Positions 12,436-23,473 of a stretch of DNA of 64,000 bases are shown one piece after another. The position numbers and the translations under genes are program-made. Source of the DNA: Platynereis dumerilii (Eukaryota > Annelida > Polychaeta > Phyllodocida > Nereididae). The stretch is taken from the NCBI GenBank assembly GCA_026936325.1, contig JAPTHN010000004.1, positions 44,657,289 through 44,721,288 of the forward strand, read 5' to 3'. Numbering within the stretch: position 1 is the stretch's first letter; each line of letters opens with the position of its first letter. The notes under the pieces are model-generated. The model searched no databases and had not been told where the DNA came from. It was given only the letters and a program-made list of their open reading frames with translations.

Positions 12436-12877
12436 CCGAAGGAAAACCACCTACAATTCAGTCATCACCAATACAAAGAAGTTTTCAGACCACTTTAAGA
12501 GCTTGAACAGGATTTTAATTAGCACTCCCCTATCTTTTAAGGCAGGGTGGAATTTCCTAAACCCCATACAAAAAGGCTGCATGTAAAATTGTCTAACTGG
12601 CCACATATTCTCAGAATATTCAGTTCTGAAAAAGCTTCCGAGATCTTCTATCTTAGAAAGTATGCCGCATTCAAGCTTGTTACACATATGAAGATTTATA
12701 TTTTTATGAAAGCTTTATAATGGAGCTTTAAAAACTATCTTAAATCATGGCTTGTGCAGAGCAGCATCTAGACCAGAACTTTTTTGTGTGTAACCTACCT
12801 TAAGAATTGCAAGAGTAATTTAATCTGGAAACCTGCATATTCATTTGGATAAATTTATCAAGGGAGTGAACGTATCA
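12436..12877. other. No recognisable feature
   Basis: Contains a 78-codon minus-strand frame (12451-12687) with no recognisable domain and no convincing splice context. Confidence 0.45.
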
Positions 12878-12895
12878 CATCTATCTATCTATCTG

Positions 12896-12926
<31 letters not shown>

Positions 12927-12982
12927 GTCTATCTGTCTATCTGTCTATCTGTCTATCTATCTATCTATCTATCTATATATCT
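12878..12982 (+). repeat. (TATC)n/(TGTC)n tract
   Basis: Alternating CTATCTATCT and CTGTCTATCT tetramers. The SINE at 12984 inserted at its right edge. Confidence 0.9.
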
Positions 12983-12983
12983 T

Positions 12984-13282
12984 AGAGTTCCTCCGTGGCC
13001 TAATGGTTAAGAGTGCTTGTTTGCATATCCACTGGCTCTGAGGGCGTGGGTTCGAATCCCACCCCGGAACTCAATTTAGTCCGAGCCCATGGGACATTAA
13101 ATGGAGGTGGGTTGTATCCAGTGTTCTATGCTGGGGCAACTGAAAGACCCTGGGCATCCCTGAATTAATAGGGTATGTACCAGACTCACAGTCTTCTCAT
13201 CTCATCATCATACGGCGATCACCTGCCTCGATATAGCCCACTAAGGTGCTGCTGAGGCGTAAAACACAAACAAACAAACAAA
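12984..13282 (+). mobile_element. Full-length SINE family B, perfect 13-bp target duplication
   Basis: 299-bp SINE whose first ~80 bp are tRNA-like: an A-box-like TGGCCTAATGG at 12996-13006 and a B box GGGTTCGAATCCC at 13048-13060. These match internal RNA polymerase III promoters. A tRNA-unrelated body follows (CCGAGCCCATGGGACATT, TGAAAGACCCTGGGCATCCC), then a (CAAA)n tail. The 13-bp word ATCTATATATCTT flanks it exactly, at 12971-12983 and 13283-13295, which is the mark of target-primed insertion. The perfect duplication suggests a fairly recent copy. The enzyme that mobilised it is not encoded here. Confidence 0.95.
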
Positions 13283-13295
13283 ATCTATATATCTT

Positions 13296-14005
13296 TCCTC
13301 CACCAAGACTACAACAGTTTACAACATATATCTTCTAAAAAAAACCTGTTTTTTAGTGCTATAATGCATCTCATAAATACAGAATCGAGGCTACTTAATA
13401 GTACTTATTCATAACAGAACCATCCAAAAACACAAGATATTAAGCAAATAGTATATATATACATTGCATTGCCAGAAAACCATCCACTGAGAAAACACAA
13501 TAATGTGGCTACTCAAAACACAGTACACACACAATTGTCCACTTTCTGTCTTCCAAGAGTTATTTCCCAGATGGCCTTGAGAGCGGAGTGACGTAATCTT
13601 ATGTAATACTCTGCTCAAAGACAGTCATTAGGAGTGGAGGTCGCCTTCAGATTTAGAGGTAAAACTGGCGGCCAGTAATCACCTTGTAAACACTGCAATT
13701 AGTCCCAGAGGAGAAAGAATTTTCAAAAAGACTTCTACAAAAAGAGACTAGGTACTTTGGGTACTTTAGATACTTTGGAGTTCTCTGTGGGGCTAATTTG
13801 TAAAATGGTTTTCAAAAGTGAGTTTGAAGTTTTAAAGATTGTTGCAGTTCAAATGCATTTAGAGACTGTTTACACTTTGCAAAATGAGGAAAGTTGCCTC
13901 AGTTTCCTTTTAAAATGCAATACTAAAATGCACCATCACATCAGACGGTAGTACACGGAACAAATATAGCAATTGTTTTAAAATTATTAATTCTAAGATG
14001 GCATG
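13296..14005. other. No recognisable feature
   Basis: The frames at 13409-13618 and 13757-13951 show no domain and lack splice or start context. A local GTACTTTGGGTACTTTAGATA repeat lies near 13752. Confidence 0.45.
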
Positions 14006-14462
14006 GATGGATAATTAGAGGCTTAACATCCTGTATTTATGCACTTTTAAAATAGGCTAATTATAGGATAGATAGATAGATAGGTATGGCAAGTGCAGCC
14101 CTCTAAGCCCAGTGCGAGGCGCTCACGAGGGCTGAGTGATGAAATCGGAGAGAGCGGGGAGTCCTCAACATGTTACACATTTATCCCATGTGAGGGATCT
14201 TTTACTTGCCCAGCACTGACACTGATACAAGGGGCCACCAATTTAACGTCTCATCCGAACGACATCCAGCTGGGATTTTGCTTATGAAGGTTCACTGAAA
14301 ATTTTGGGTTCCCCACCCGGGGTTCTAACCCATGCAGGCAAAGACTTCAGCAGAACAGGCAGGCACCTGAAACACTCAACCTCCCAGCTGCATTAAATAG
14401 AGGACAGGCAGAGGACATGGCATTGAGGCGAAGGATCATCGAAACTACCGTTCAACATACAA
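14006..14462 (-). repeat. SINE family A copy split by SINE C
   Basis: The left piece (14006 to about 14064: CTGTATTTATGCACTT, AATAGGCTAATTATAGGA) and right piece (14399-14462: GGACAGGCAGAGGACATGG, TTGAGGCGAAGGATCATCG) together match the family A body. A family C SINE sits between them. AT-rich words similar to ATTA(A)TAGA flank the insert and may be its target duplication. The tRNA head is absent. Confidence 0.75.
14061..14394 (-). mobile_element. SINE family C, near full length, inserted in SINE A
   Basis: Read on the minus strand, the right end is a tRNA-like head with GGTTAGAACCC as B box, followed by the body and a TATC-type 3' tail that appears as GATA repeats at 14069. The same body occurs at 7656, split at 23474, and as a scrap at 32655. 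About 335 bp. Confidence 0.8.
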
Positions 14463-14990
14463 TAACATGTACATAGACCCAGGTGACAATTAATTCTGAG
14501 AAAGACAAAAAAATAGATAGATAGAAAGGTAGATAGGCAAGATAATCAATAAAATCATTAGTGTCAAAGACAGTTTGATAAATAGAAAGACTGAAAGATA
14601 AAATAAAGACAGATAGAAAATGAGACAGATTTCTTCCACCCACATAAATTGTCAGAACAACTGTTTCATATAAAAAGAAAATAAATTCAGTGCCTTGCAA
14701 TTTCCTCTCTTGATACAAAATTAATGCTTAAACAGCTATTTTGGTAATGTCAAGTTTATATATAGCACATTATTTCTTTGAGCTATAATTGTGGCCTTCG
14801 ACATATTAAGAAATAACGTAAATGAAAGGTTATTCTCATAAAAGTAAAAAGAGGAAACACTATGTGAAAGTTTTAGTGAAATTTGGAGCTTCTTCTTGTT
14901 CTTTGCCAGTTTTGAAATATGGAATATTGATCTTTGAAGATATGCAGTGTGCATTTTCGTTACAGGATGAAATTTCCATCTGCCACATAG
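14463..14990. other. No recognisable feature
   Basis: Decayed GATA-type words lie at 14514-14620. The rest has no supported gene. Confidence 0.45.
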
Positions 14991-15447
14991 CAGGGCTTTG
15001 GAGTCGGGTAGTAAGTGAACCCACTCCGACTGCCAACTCCTTTGGCTTTCTGAAAAGCGACTCCGACTCCCGACTCCTTGGGTCTCCTGAATTGCGACTC
15101 CGACTCCCGACTCCACTTATCGTCATTATAGCACACAAATAATAGATAGCAAATAGGGGAGAAAAAGTAATTCTACAAAGTTTTCATAAGCTTTTGTACA
15201 AGAATACTTTTTGAGGAACTTTAATGTAAAATTTGGGATTCATTTGAAATTTTTGTAACTGTGTTTTTGTAAATTATATTTATTATTTTTAGGAGTCAGG
15301 AGTCACCACTTTAATTTTCGACTCCGACTCTTACTCCGACTCAACCTGAAAATCAAAGTTTGACTCCGACTCCCACTCCCACTCCACCCAAAAACCTCCG
15401 ACGCCATGACTCCGACTAACGACTAAGACTCCGACTCCTAAGCCCTG
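14991..15447. mobile_element. hAT-like MITE made of GACTCC motifs
   Basis: 457 bp opening CAGGGCTTTGGAGTCGG and closing with its near reverse complement (CCGACTCCTAAGCCCTG). CAGGG-type ends are common in hAT elements. The left flank TGCCACATAG and right flank TGCCATAG look like an 8-bp duplication with a 2-bp insertion on the left. The ends and much of the interior are GACTCC hexamer-like words, while the middle (15140-15290) is AT-rich. There is no transposase. Relatives lie at 300-415 and 37963-38079. Confidence 0.75.
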
Positions 15448-16124
15448 TGCCATAGGTTGCCCTGACCAAGAATTGAATCATGGTCCCAGAAGTTAGTAAC
15501 CTAATGGATCACAACTGAGCTTGGCCCAGGAAGAAACTAACAGTCGAAGAAAGGGATCAAAGAATCTAGAAGAGTGGCCGAGAGACTTTGATTTTAAAAC
15601 CATATTGGAATTGATGGCCATTGTGTTTGTACTATTATAGAATATTTATAGAATATTGGAAAAAATTTCCAAGTTTAGAAATTCAATCTACTACTCATTG
15701 TTGAGAGTAGACACGCTTTAAAACAGCGCAGTACTCGTGTGTTATGTGATAGGAGTTAAAGCTAATATGAGTTTTCAATATTAACTCAAACATGAGCTTA
15801 AAATAGGAGCTTATTGAGCAACTTTGAGTTATTGTCACCAAAATCGATAACAAAAGTTGAAAATTAACACTTGGGGGAAAATTGAACTTGTTGAGAAATA
15901 GAGAAGACAGTTTTGAAAAATGAAATCAATATCCATTCTTAATAACTTAAGAATTCGAAGATGTTTCCATTGGAAATTATTCCAAAATTATCCCAAACAG
16001 CCACTGCACAGCAGCTAACCCTCAGCCACAGGCACCCACCTTCATACTGACAGCTTGTAGACTCCGCATTAGATAAATCAATATGTTATTATATGTAGTA
16101 GAATTATCAGATGAGTAATGTGGA
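15448..16124. other. No recognisable feature
   Basis: AT-rich. Words such as GAGTTATTG and ATTAACTCAAA near 15770-15840 give a weak local inverted character. No gene. Confidence 0.45.
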
Positions 16125-16230
16125 ATGTACCTGAGGCAATGATGCGAAGGATGATCGAAACTGCTATCCAACATAGGCAAGAGCTGGATTCGAGCCGGGG
16201 AGTTGTCAACAACTCGGAGCCTTGTTTTAG
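16125..16230 (-). repeat. SINE family A fragment
   Basis: CTGAGGCAATGATGCGAAGG and GATCGAAACTGCTATCCAAC match the family A body. Then comes GAGCTGGATTCGAGCCGGGG, a recognisable reverse B box. The 3' half is missing. Confidence 0.65.
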
Positions 16231-16420
16231 ATCTTTAAAATATAGGCCTACAGGATTATGCTACCATTGCAAAAAGTTTGTAGTCTCAGCATTTTTTTTA
16301 ATCTGGCTTCGACTCGTGACTCTACTAAGTTTAAGTTATACTCCAGTCTCTTGACTCTTCTTGAAATGCTCCAATTTTATGGCTCACATTCCTGACTCTG
16401 CCTTTTACTTCGACTCGAAT
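16231..16420. repeat. Decayed GACTC-rich sequence
   Basis: Scattered CGACTCGTGACTCT and CTTGACTCTTC words suggest an old copy of the GACTCC MITE family. No ends are identifiable. Confidence 0.35.
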
Positions 16421-18637
16421 GATCAGGCGGTACAGTGCCCATTTTGCGTTTTGGATTTGAATGCAGCTCTCAGAGTCTGGTAATTGTCACACACAATTTC
16501 ATTATCATTATTTACCAAACTCTGAAGCATGTGAAATATATCCATGTACATGTACACTGAAAGCAAGTAACTTCATTTAAACACTCCCTTTTCTTTAGAA
16601 TAACATGGATAGGACTCGGTGAACATTCATCATGAACAACAAAATATACATTATGCAAAACGCAATCACAGTAAATTGATAAATGTTGCGCCACACACCC
16701 TGGGCAGACATTTGTCATCAACAGGAAGTAGCTTATCATACAGCTAAAGGCCTTATATAACACGTCATTTTATAATTTCCTTCAGTGTTCAAGATTTATA
16801 GATCCTTCAATAATCAATATTGCTAATATTAATTATATCATGACTGAAATAGATCATGCCGCAAGAAAAGGAGTATGGTACAATGATGTAGACTAAGAGT
16901 CGCAACAATTACAAATTTCGATTATTTTGTATTAGTATACATAATTTTTATAAATTATACAGAAAATCAGAAATAGACACTATCCATCATAATTTTTCTT
17001 GATATAATGATGTTCTGTTATGTTTATATCAAATAAGACTACACTGTATACATTAGTAAACTTTTGTGTTAATTACACAGTGTATCATGCCCCAACCTAA
17101 CAACATGTATTCTCATATAATTTGAACGCCAAAAAAAAAACCCCCGGTGAACCATCCTTGCCCCCACGAATGTATTTCCAACCTGTGTGCCCCAAAACGA
17201 CATTGTCTATTGTCTACCTTGCACCTCTGTTCTCTTTCTTTTACGCCCTTGTGTTTGGTAAATGGGGAAATCTTGTGAGCATTCGCCGGCCATGAAACGC
17301 TGTTTTCGGCTGCCTCAATGCATAATTCATTGAAATTTCTTGGTCCGGGTAGAAACAAATGTTTATGTCTTAGTAATGGCCTGTGATGCATGTACTATGC
17401 ATGTAACAGGCATCATACCATGGCAGGAGCATCCGTAACATGTAACCTGACACAGCATGTAAGAGCATGTAACTCGAAACGAGGCGTAATGGAATACATG
17501 TAATGCAATCTTTCATGTACATGCAACCATACACGGAATGGTTGCAATATTGTAAATTTGTAACTCAATGTATTTATGATAGATACATCGAAATCTTTCA
17601 AATTAAGAGGATTGTTTCACAAAATTTGGAATATTTTCAAAAGTGTGTAGGTCTACATAAAATTGAACCAAATTTGGCTTTTAATCAAAAATCCATTTTG
17701 CATAAATGAAGCGTAAGCTGGTACTAGCTCAGCAAACTTTACTTTTGTGTCCTAATAAGTCTCATACCTGACAACATAGTGACACCATAGCTTTAAGCAA
17801 CATTTTCCTTATCTATAGGGATCCTGTATGTATAATGTGTAAAATGCCAGGCAAGATACTATTTCCTATTCTTCTATTTTATTTTTCAAAAATAAAAAAA
17901 ATGCATAGATTTATTCTACTGCGCCTCAAATAACATAAATCATCTTAGATTCAACTATTTATTCCCAACATTAATCTTTATTAACAGGAAAACTGACAAA
18001 TCCAAAATAACTTCAATATTTCCAGTCCGACGTTTCCGAAACATTTATTTCTAAATACAGTCAACTAAATGAGTCGACGTACTCTGGAGGATCCATTTAC
18101 AAGAAACATTTTGATTGATTTGCCATTAGTTTCTAATAAGGCATGATAGCATGATGATTTCAAAAATTTTCCAAGCGGAAACATTTCTTGAGACACCCAT
18201 TTGTGTGTCGCGGAATTTCCTCCCCCCTGAAAGTTTCAAGCCTGCTCTAAAAGGATCAACGCAGCATAACCAATGTCATTATTAATGCATGATGGATGGC
18301 GGCTTGAAATTTGTGTGTGCTTCTAAATTCCAGTTGTTGAATTTGTGTCTCAAATTCTACCAAATGAAATATTGTTTGCACTGATGTTGTGGGAGTTGAC
18401 AAATAGATTTCAAATTGCAATTTCTGACATCTGAGCCTCTTGAGATGTTTCTGAGAAATTGGGGCATAATGAGACTGATTAATGTCATGAAAGTGTCTAA
18501 CTTTCTGGTTGTCTATCTGGTATGATTAAGTATCGCTCTGGATGCAGCAATATGGAACTATCTATCCGTCTCAGTGACAGTCACCCTGTGTTCGAAACCT
18601 GCTCTGACCATAAACTTTGAGTGTCTTTCGAATTGTT
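16421..18637. other. Presumed intron downstream of the Ig exon
   Basis: No supported ORF, RNA or repeat. Two stretches have more even base composition than their surroundings, 17130-17350 and 18180-18340. The latter contains GTCATTATTAATGCATGATG. They are possible conserved noncoding elements, but nothing within the window proves it. Confidence 0.4.
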
Positions 18638-18651
18638 TTTCTCAATGTCCA

Positions 18652-18739
18652 GTTTGTTTTTGTTTGTTTTGTTTGTGTTTTACGCCTCAGCAGCACCTTA
18701 GTGGGCTATATCGAGGCAGGCGATCGCCGTATGATGATG
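18652..18739 (-). mobile_element. 5'-truncated SINE family B, 14-bp target duplication
   Basis: This is the reverse complement of the last ~88 bp of the SINE at 12984-13282, including the (CAAA)n tail, which appears here as TTTG repeats at the left edge. The 14-bp word TTTCTCAATGTCCA flanks it exactly, at 18638-18651 and 18740-18753. A truncated 5' end with an intact tail and target duplication shows it inserted already truncated by target-primed reverse transcription. Confidence 0.92.
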
Positions 18740-18753
18740 TTTCTCAATGTCCA

Positions 18754-19090
18754 AGTTGAAGCAGGTTTAAGACCAACCCTACCTTCCAAGTACAATCTGT
18801 ATGGTCTGCCCTAAATAACAGGTCCCAAAAATAAATAGTTCATAGACATTATGTTCGAGTTTGTATCAATCAATTAGAAAGTCTCTATCAATACACCAAA
18901 CTGCTACCATCATTTGTTTAGTCATCAAATCTGTTTTGGTGAATCTTCATCAACGAATAACTGACTCGCACTCCATAATGTTGGTCACTATATATCACTG
19001 AAATAAATATTCCTATCCACAGTAAATTCATGTAGCCTACTGACTAGTATATTCCAACTACTTTACTTAGAAAATAAAAAGAGTACTCAC
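18754..19090 (-). other. Intron immediately downstream of the Ig exon
   Basis: On the minus strand the exon ends at 19091 and the intron begins GTGAGTAC (19090 downward), a strong 5' splice site. No downstream exon is recognisable before the window start. Confidence 0.7.
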
Positions 19091-19438
19091 AATTGACGCT
19101 AAGGTAAATCCACGTTCCGTTTGTATTGCTTTCTTCGTTTCCATCGAGGAATATAATCCGGCATTCGTACCATCCCTCGTCAGACATTCGTATGTCCGAA
19201 ACTTCTATGGACGCTCGCTCAACGACCCGGATACGGCCTTGGTAGCTAGTGTCTATATGGGGCGGGTAGCCGTTGAATTGTATAAAGATGGGTACTTCTA
19301 TGCCTTGTTTCTGCCATTGGATGATATGTTCTACCCAATTGCCACCCGGATATTCGATTTCGCATTCCATGATCTTACTTCCGCCGATGCTCGCCGCTTT
19401 CCTAACTGAACGCCGTTGGACTTTGTGGTAGCCATGGC
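19091..19438 (-). CDS. Exon encoding N-terminal Ig V-type domain, Turtle/IGSF9-like
   Basis: This single internal exon of a probable cell-surface adhesion protein is 348 nt. It leaves 115 whole codons with one codon split at each end. The 3' splice site on the minus strand is a pyrimidine tract ending TTTCCAG just before 19438, and the donor is GTGAGT after 19091. Both flanking introns are phase 1, as usual for Ig exons. The frame has the Ig cysteines at exon residues 25 (MECEIEY) and 92 (DEGWYEC), the core Trp at 41 (IIQWQKQG), and PIFIQFNGYPPHID and GTWIYLSVN strings. These closely match the first Ig domain of IGSF9/Turtle proteins as I remember them. That family acts at neuronal membranes in dendrite, axon and synapse development. 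The match rests on memory, not a search. Signal peptide, other Ig and FnIII domains and the transmembrane segment are not visible. The ATG at 19370 is internal and not a proposed start. Confidence 0.9.
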
Positions 19439-20089
19439 CTGGAAAGAGAAAACAAGGTCGTTATTCATCTCATAGCTACAATGATATCCCCTGAAACTTC
19501 TGTCAACAGGTTATATTGAAATTTAACTGCTACATGAATGTATTTTCCTTCTTGTACGCCAAAGATATTTGCAAATAACTCAATTTAGGTTATTTCACCA
19601 AAAATGGTGATTGGTGGATTCGAAGGCAGCCTTATTTTGAGAATGGCCTTTATTTTATTTGGAAAAGATGTCTACTTATTAAGCCATGTCCTCTATTCGA
19701 GATAGGCCTCTTTTGATGGGGCCTCTATTCGAGTCGAAACGGTAACCAGACCAACCTGCATGTGGCCTAAGCTAATCGCCTTATAGTGGGCAAAGTTCCA
19801 TAAAGGTCCCAACCTTATTTTTTTCCCATAAAGGGCAACAACACCACCACCATTTTACAACTGCACCATTTTCTCTCTATACCCCAGTAGCATGACTGCC
19901 AGAGATTGTCCCAGTTGTTACTAAGTGGTAACCATGGCAACCGGCACGTGGTCAGCAGCACTTCCGACTGGTCCTTTGATAAGCGATCGGACCGGTCGAA
20001 TTGGGAATAGGCAAAGATTGTCACTTGACACGTTGATTTACCAAAGGCTAAACTGTTCTTACACCAGTCAAAGGAAGGGAGTCATATTG
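19439..20089 (-). other. Intron upstream of the Ig exon
   Basis: Begins with the pyrimidine tract of the 3' splice site (TTTTCTCTTTCCAG on the minus strand). No exon is recognisable. The overlapping frames at 19815-20137 on both strands show no domain. Confidence 0.6.
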
Positions 20090-22510
20090 CTGCTAAAATG
20101 TATCAACATTCAGGGCATACCCGGCCCAGGGCAATAGATTTAAATGTCTAAAAATAGCCATATGCAAGATATATTACACTGAAATATGGTACTATGGATA
20201 TGTCTATCAGTTTAGAATCATGATATAATTCATATGCAGCAGCAGCACTTGTAAAAGAAGTATTACAAACATACTAAGCAGTAAACAGTTAGTTTATTCT
20301 GTCAACATTTGCAATTAAAATATTTGACATGCCATCCAGGGACAATAAATTCAAATGGCCATATCCAAAAGATGTATTCCATTTAATCACGGTACTTGGT
20401 GAGCAGTGTTCCTGGAACCAGCGCTATACAAATTCTTAATTTTATTATTATTATTATACTATGTATTTTTCTATCACGTTGGAATTAACATCTCATAATA
20501 CTATTGGTGGTAATATAGCATTGTCTGAGAAATGAAATAGTACCATAGTCGGCCTACCACTTGCACTAATTGTAAAAGCAATATCATGCACAATTTATAG
20601 TACATATAGAAGAAACTTATTCCAGCTAAAATGTATCAACATTCAGGGCATACCCGGCCCAGGGCAATAGATTTAAATGTCTAAAAATAGCCATATGCAA
20701 GATATATTACACTGAAATATGGTACTATGGATTTTTCGATTGGGTTGGACTAAAGAATAAGAAATTGTATTGCTATGTACAGATATATATATGACTCAGT
20801 AAAATAAAGTAGCGCCAATTGTAGCAATGCTGATAGAAGTAGCAGTCAACAATTAATTTAATCTGTCAACACATGGCAATTGAATAATGTTGACATTTGG
20901 CAATGCGGCAACAAATTAAAAATGTCTAAGAATAGCCATTCGCCAGATATATTACACTGAAATATGGTACAGTGGATTTCTCAATCATGTTGGATTTATG
21001 ACATCGTTTTGCCTCAGCTATATAATTGTCTGTAAAATGAAGTAGTGCAACTTGTAAAAGAAACATCATCCGCTTCTTCTGACGACATATTGCAGTTAAA
21101 CATACCAACATTCAGGGCATAGTTTGTGCGGGGCAATAGTCAGCCACGAGATAAATTACACTGAAATATGGTACAATAGATTTTCTATCAGGTTGGAATT
21201 AAGAATAAGAAATCAATATTGCTTCAGATATATTATGTGACACAGTAAATTAAAGTAGCACTAGCTACTGTAGCACCACTTTCAAAAGAAGCATTATGAC
21301 ATTAGTGGGTTTAAGGAGCAGACTGGATTTTGTGAACATCATGTTGAAACAAGTACATTTTTCAATTTTTTTTCAGTAAAATGCAGTAATTGAAATTGAA
21401 ATTGATTTTATTTTGCCTTAAAAGAGATTACAGTATAAAAACATGTAAAAACGTACAATAAAAACAGGATATCACAGACTGAAGGTTAAAACAAAGAGAG
21501 TAACAGTGCTAAAACATATAAACAGTTCAACAAAAATAAGTCCCCCTTTGGATAAACTTGAATATCTCAAAGATTCCTTTGCTAATTTTTATGACAGTTG
21601 GCAGAATTACAGCCCTGCATATTGACCTTACATGTGTGTATTTGTTGCTCAGAGGCATTATTCCTGGCTGAGCCAAAAGCCTTCGAGTGAGCTTACCCCT
21701 GTTTTCAAAAATCAATGACTTTTCCAATGGATATGAAGAATTTCACCATGCGCGGGAGCCACCAGCTGGATAAACTTCATGAGGTGTCTGGAGAAAATTT
21801 GTTTCTAAATTGTATTTAGAAGACAACTGCATGAGTACTTGTTTTGTAGCAGTTTTACAGTTTAGGTTCCTTGGATGCAATAACAAATAATTTGAATGGA
21901 GTTTAAACATCTTTCATTAATTTTTTTTTTTGGAAAAGCCAAAACTTGACATTTTTGAAAATAGGGGTAAGTGCACTCGGGGTCTGCTGGCTCAAACAAA
22001 AATAAAGCAATAAAGCTACAAATAAAAATCCGCACTGTCAACGTGCAGGCCTACAATCTGGCCAACTTTCAGAGAAATTGGAGAAGAGGTCTTTGAGATA
22101 TTCACATTTTCGTAAAGGGGGACTTATTTTTGTTGAACTGTTTATATTATAATCATTAAAATTCTGCAATACTACTTGTAAAAGTAATATCATTCACTTC
22201 AGCAGATGACTTCTTGCTGCTAAAATGTATCAAAATTCAGAGCATAGCTGGCCCAGGGCAATAGATTTAATATGTCTAAAAATAGCCAAATGCAAGATAT
22301 ATATTACACTGAAATATGGTACTATGGATTTTTTGATCGATTTGGAATTATGATATAATTTGCAACAGATATATAAGATGGAAAATAATAGTGGCACCAC
22401 TTTCAGAAGATGTAATACTGACAAAAGTAGTAGTAAAAAATTGATTTAATTTGTCAACATATTGCAATTAAAAGATGTCGACGTGTGGCAATGTGGCAAT
22501 GATTGCAAAA
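20090..22510. repeat. Diverged local repeat array, five or more copies
   Basis: A unit with GCATACCCGGCCCAGGGCAA, ATAGATTTAAATGTC and ATTACACTGAAATATGGTAC recurs at about 20093, 20630, 20890, 21100 and 22215, with partial copies around 20310 and 22470. Spacing is irregular (about 530, 250, 200 and 1150 bp), partly because a 622-bp MITE inserted at 21521. The copies near 20093 and 20630 are nearly identical over ~100 bp, while the others are diverged. No coding frame is shared. Confidence 0.75.
21521..22142. mobile_element. TA-flanked MITE of 622 bp
   Basis: Starts AACAGTTCAACAAAAATAAG and ends in the reverse complement of that word. The inverted ends extend ~50 bp with GTCCCCCTTT and GAATATCTCAAAGA. 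TA flanks both sides (21519-21520 and 22143-22144). The TA duplication fits Tc1/mariner-type elements. No transposase frame. Confidence 0.75.
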
Positions 22511-23426
22511 TGTGTAAAAATAGCTATAAACACTATCCAAAAATGATAAACAGGGCCTATTAGTGCTATCTCTGGATTACTCATAACGATAAATGTATCT
22601 GGCTGATATTTCTGCCAATAATATCTAAAAGCCATTTCTATAGGCCTATATATAATTTTTCTAAATTAGTAACACTATAAAATAGCAGTAAACTGTTAAC
22701 TGTTCGTTTAATCTATATATTATAGCAATATTACTGGTAGGGCTCCATAATTATGTAGACAGAATACATTTCAAGTACTTTTAAGTCATTTCAATTTTGA
22801 ACTTCTTTTCATATAATACTTAACAATTATATATATGAGTCTTCAATTTAATCAAAATCCTCAGCCAGCTCAGTTGATTAAAAGCCTATTTTGGGTGAAT
22901 TAATTAACTGAAGAAAGTCTCTCCTCATGTGTAAATGAACCAGATTTATATCTTCAAAGTGGAATATGTAAGTGTTGATGAAATTTAATTAGTTTGAACT
23001 TAATTAAATCTGACTCCTTTAAGCTCATCGTAATTCCTTTACATAATGTAACAGATAGGAAGAGAGCTTCAGTGCTCAATTAAAGTATGTAATTATGCTA
23101 TGTAATTACCTGCAGATTCTCACACATAATTACGCGAACATCCCAACACGAAATTACACATGATAGCTTTTTTTTTCGTCTCCATTTTTTCTTCTTTTTT
23201 GTTTTGGTGATGCATCTTTCCCTAATGAGTTGCTTGCATGGCGCTTTAATTACAATTATACATATCAGGTTTTTGCTGAGATTTTAGAGAAACATCTTGT
23301 CAACATGAGACATTTAATCCTTGGCATTTTCGCAAAAAAAAAGAAGATGAGGAAAATAAGAAAAAAGTGTTCCACATCCGGGTTCAGCATGTATGTTGTT
23401 TACGTGTGGGCTTTAATTGCAAAACA
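22511..23426. other. No recognisable feature
   Basis: AT-rich intron-like sequence. The 69-codon frame at 23230-23439 crosses an A-rich run and has no domain. Confidence 0.5.
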
Positions 23427-23473
23427 GATAGATAGATAGATAGATAAATTTTAGATAGATAGATAGATAGATA
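23427..23473 (+). repeat. Short (GATA)n tracts at the SINE C insertion site
   Basis: Two GATA runs separated by AATTTTA. The family C SINE begins immediately after. Confidence 0.85.

Noticed and set aside
12996-13060. Possible tRNA gene
   Set aside because: A and B boxes are good, but the acceptor stem does not pair properly and the sequence continues into a SINE body with target duplications.
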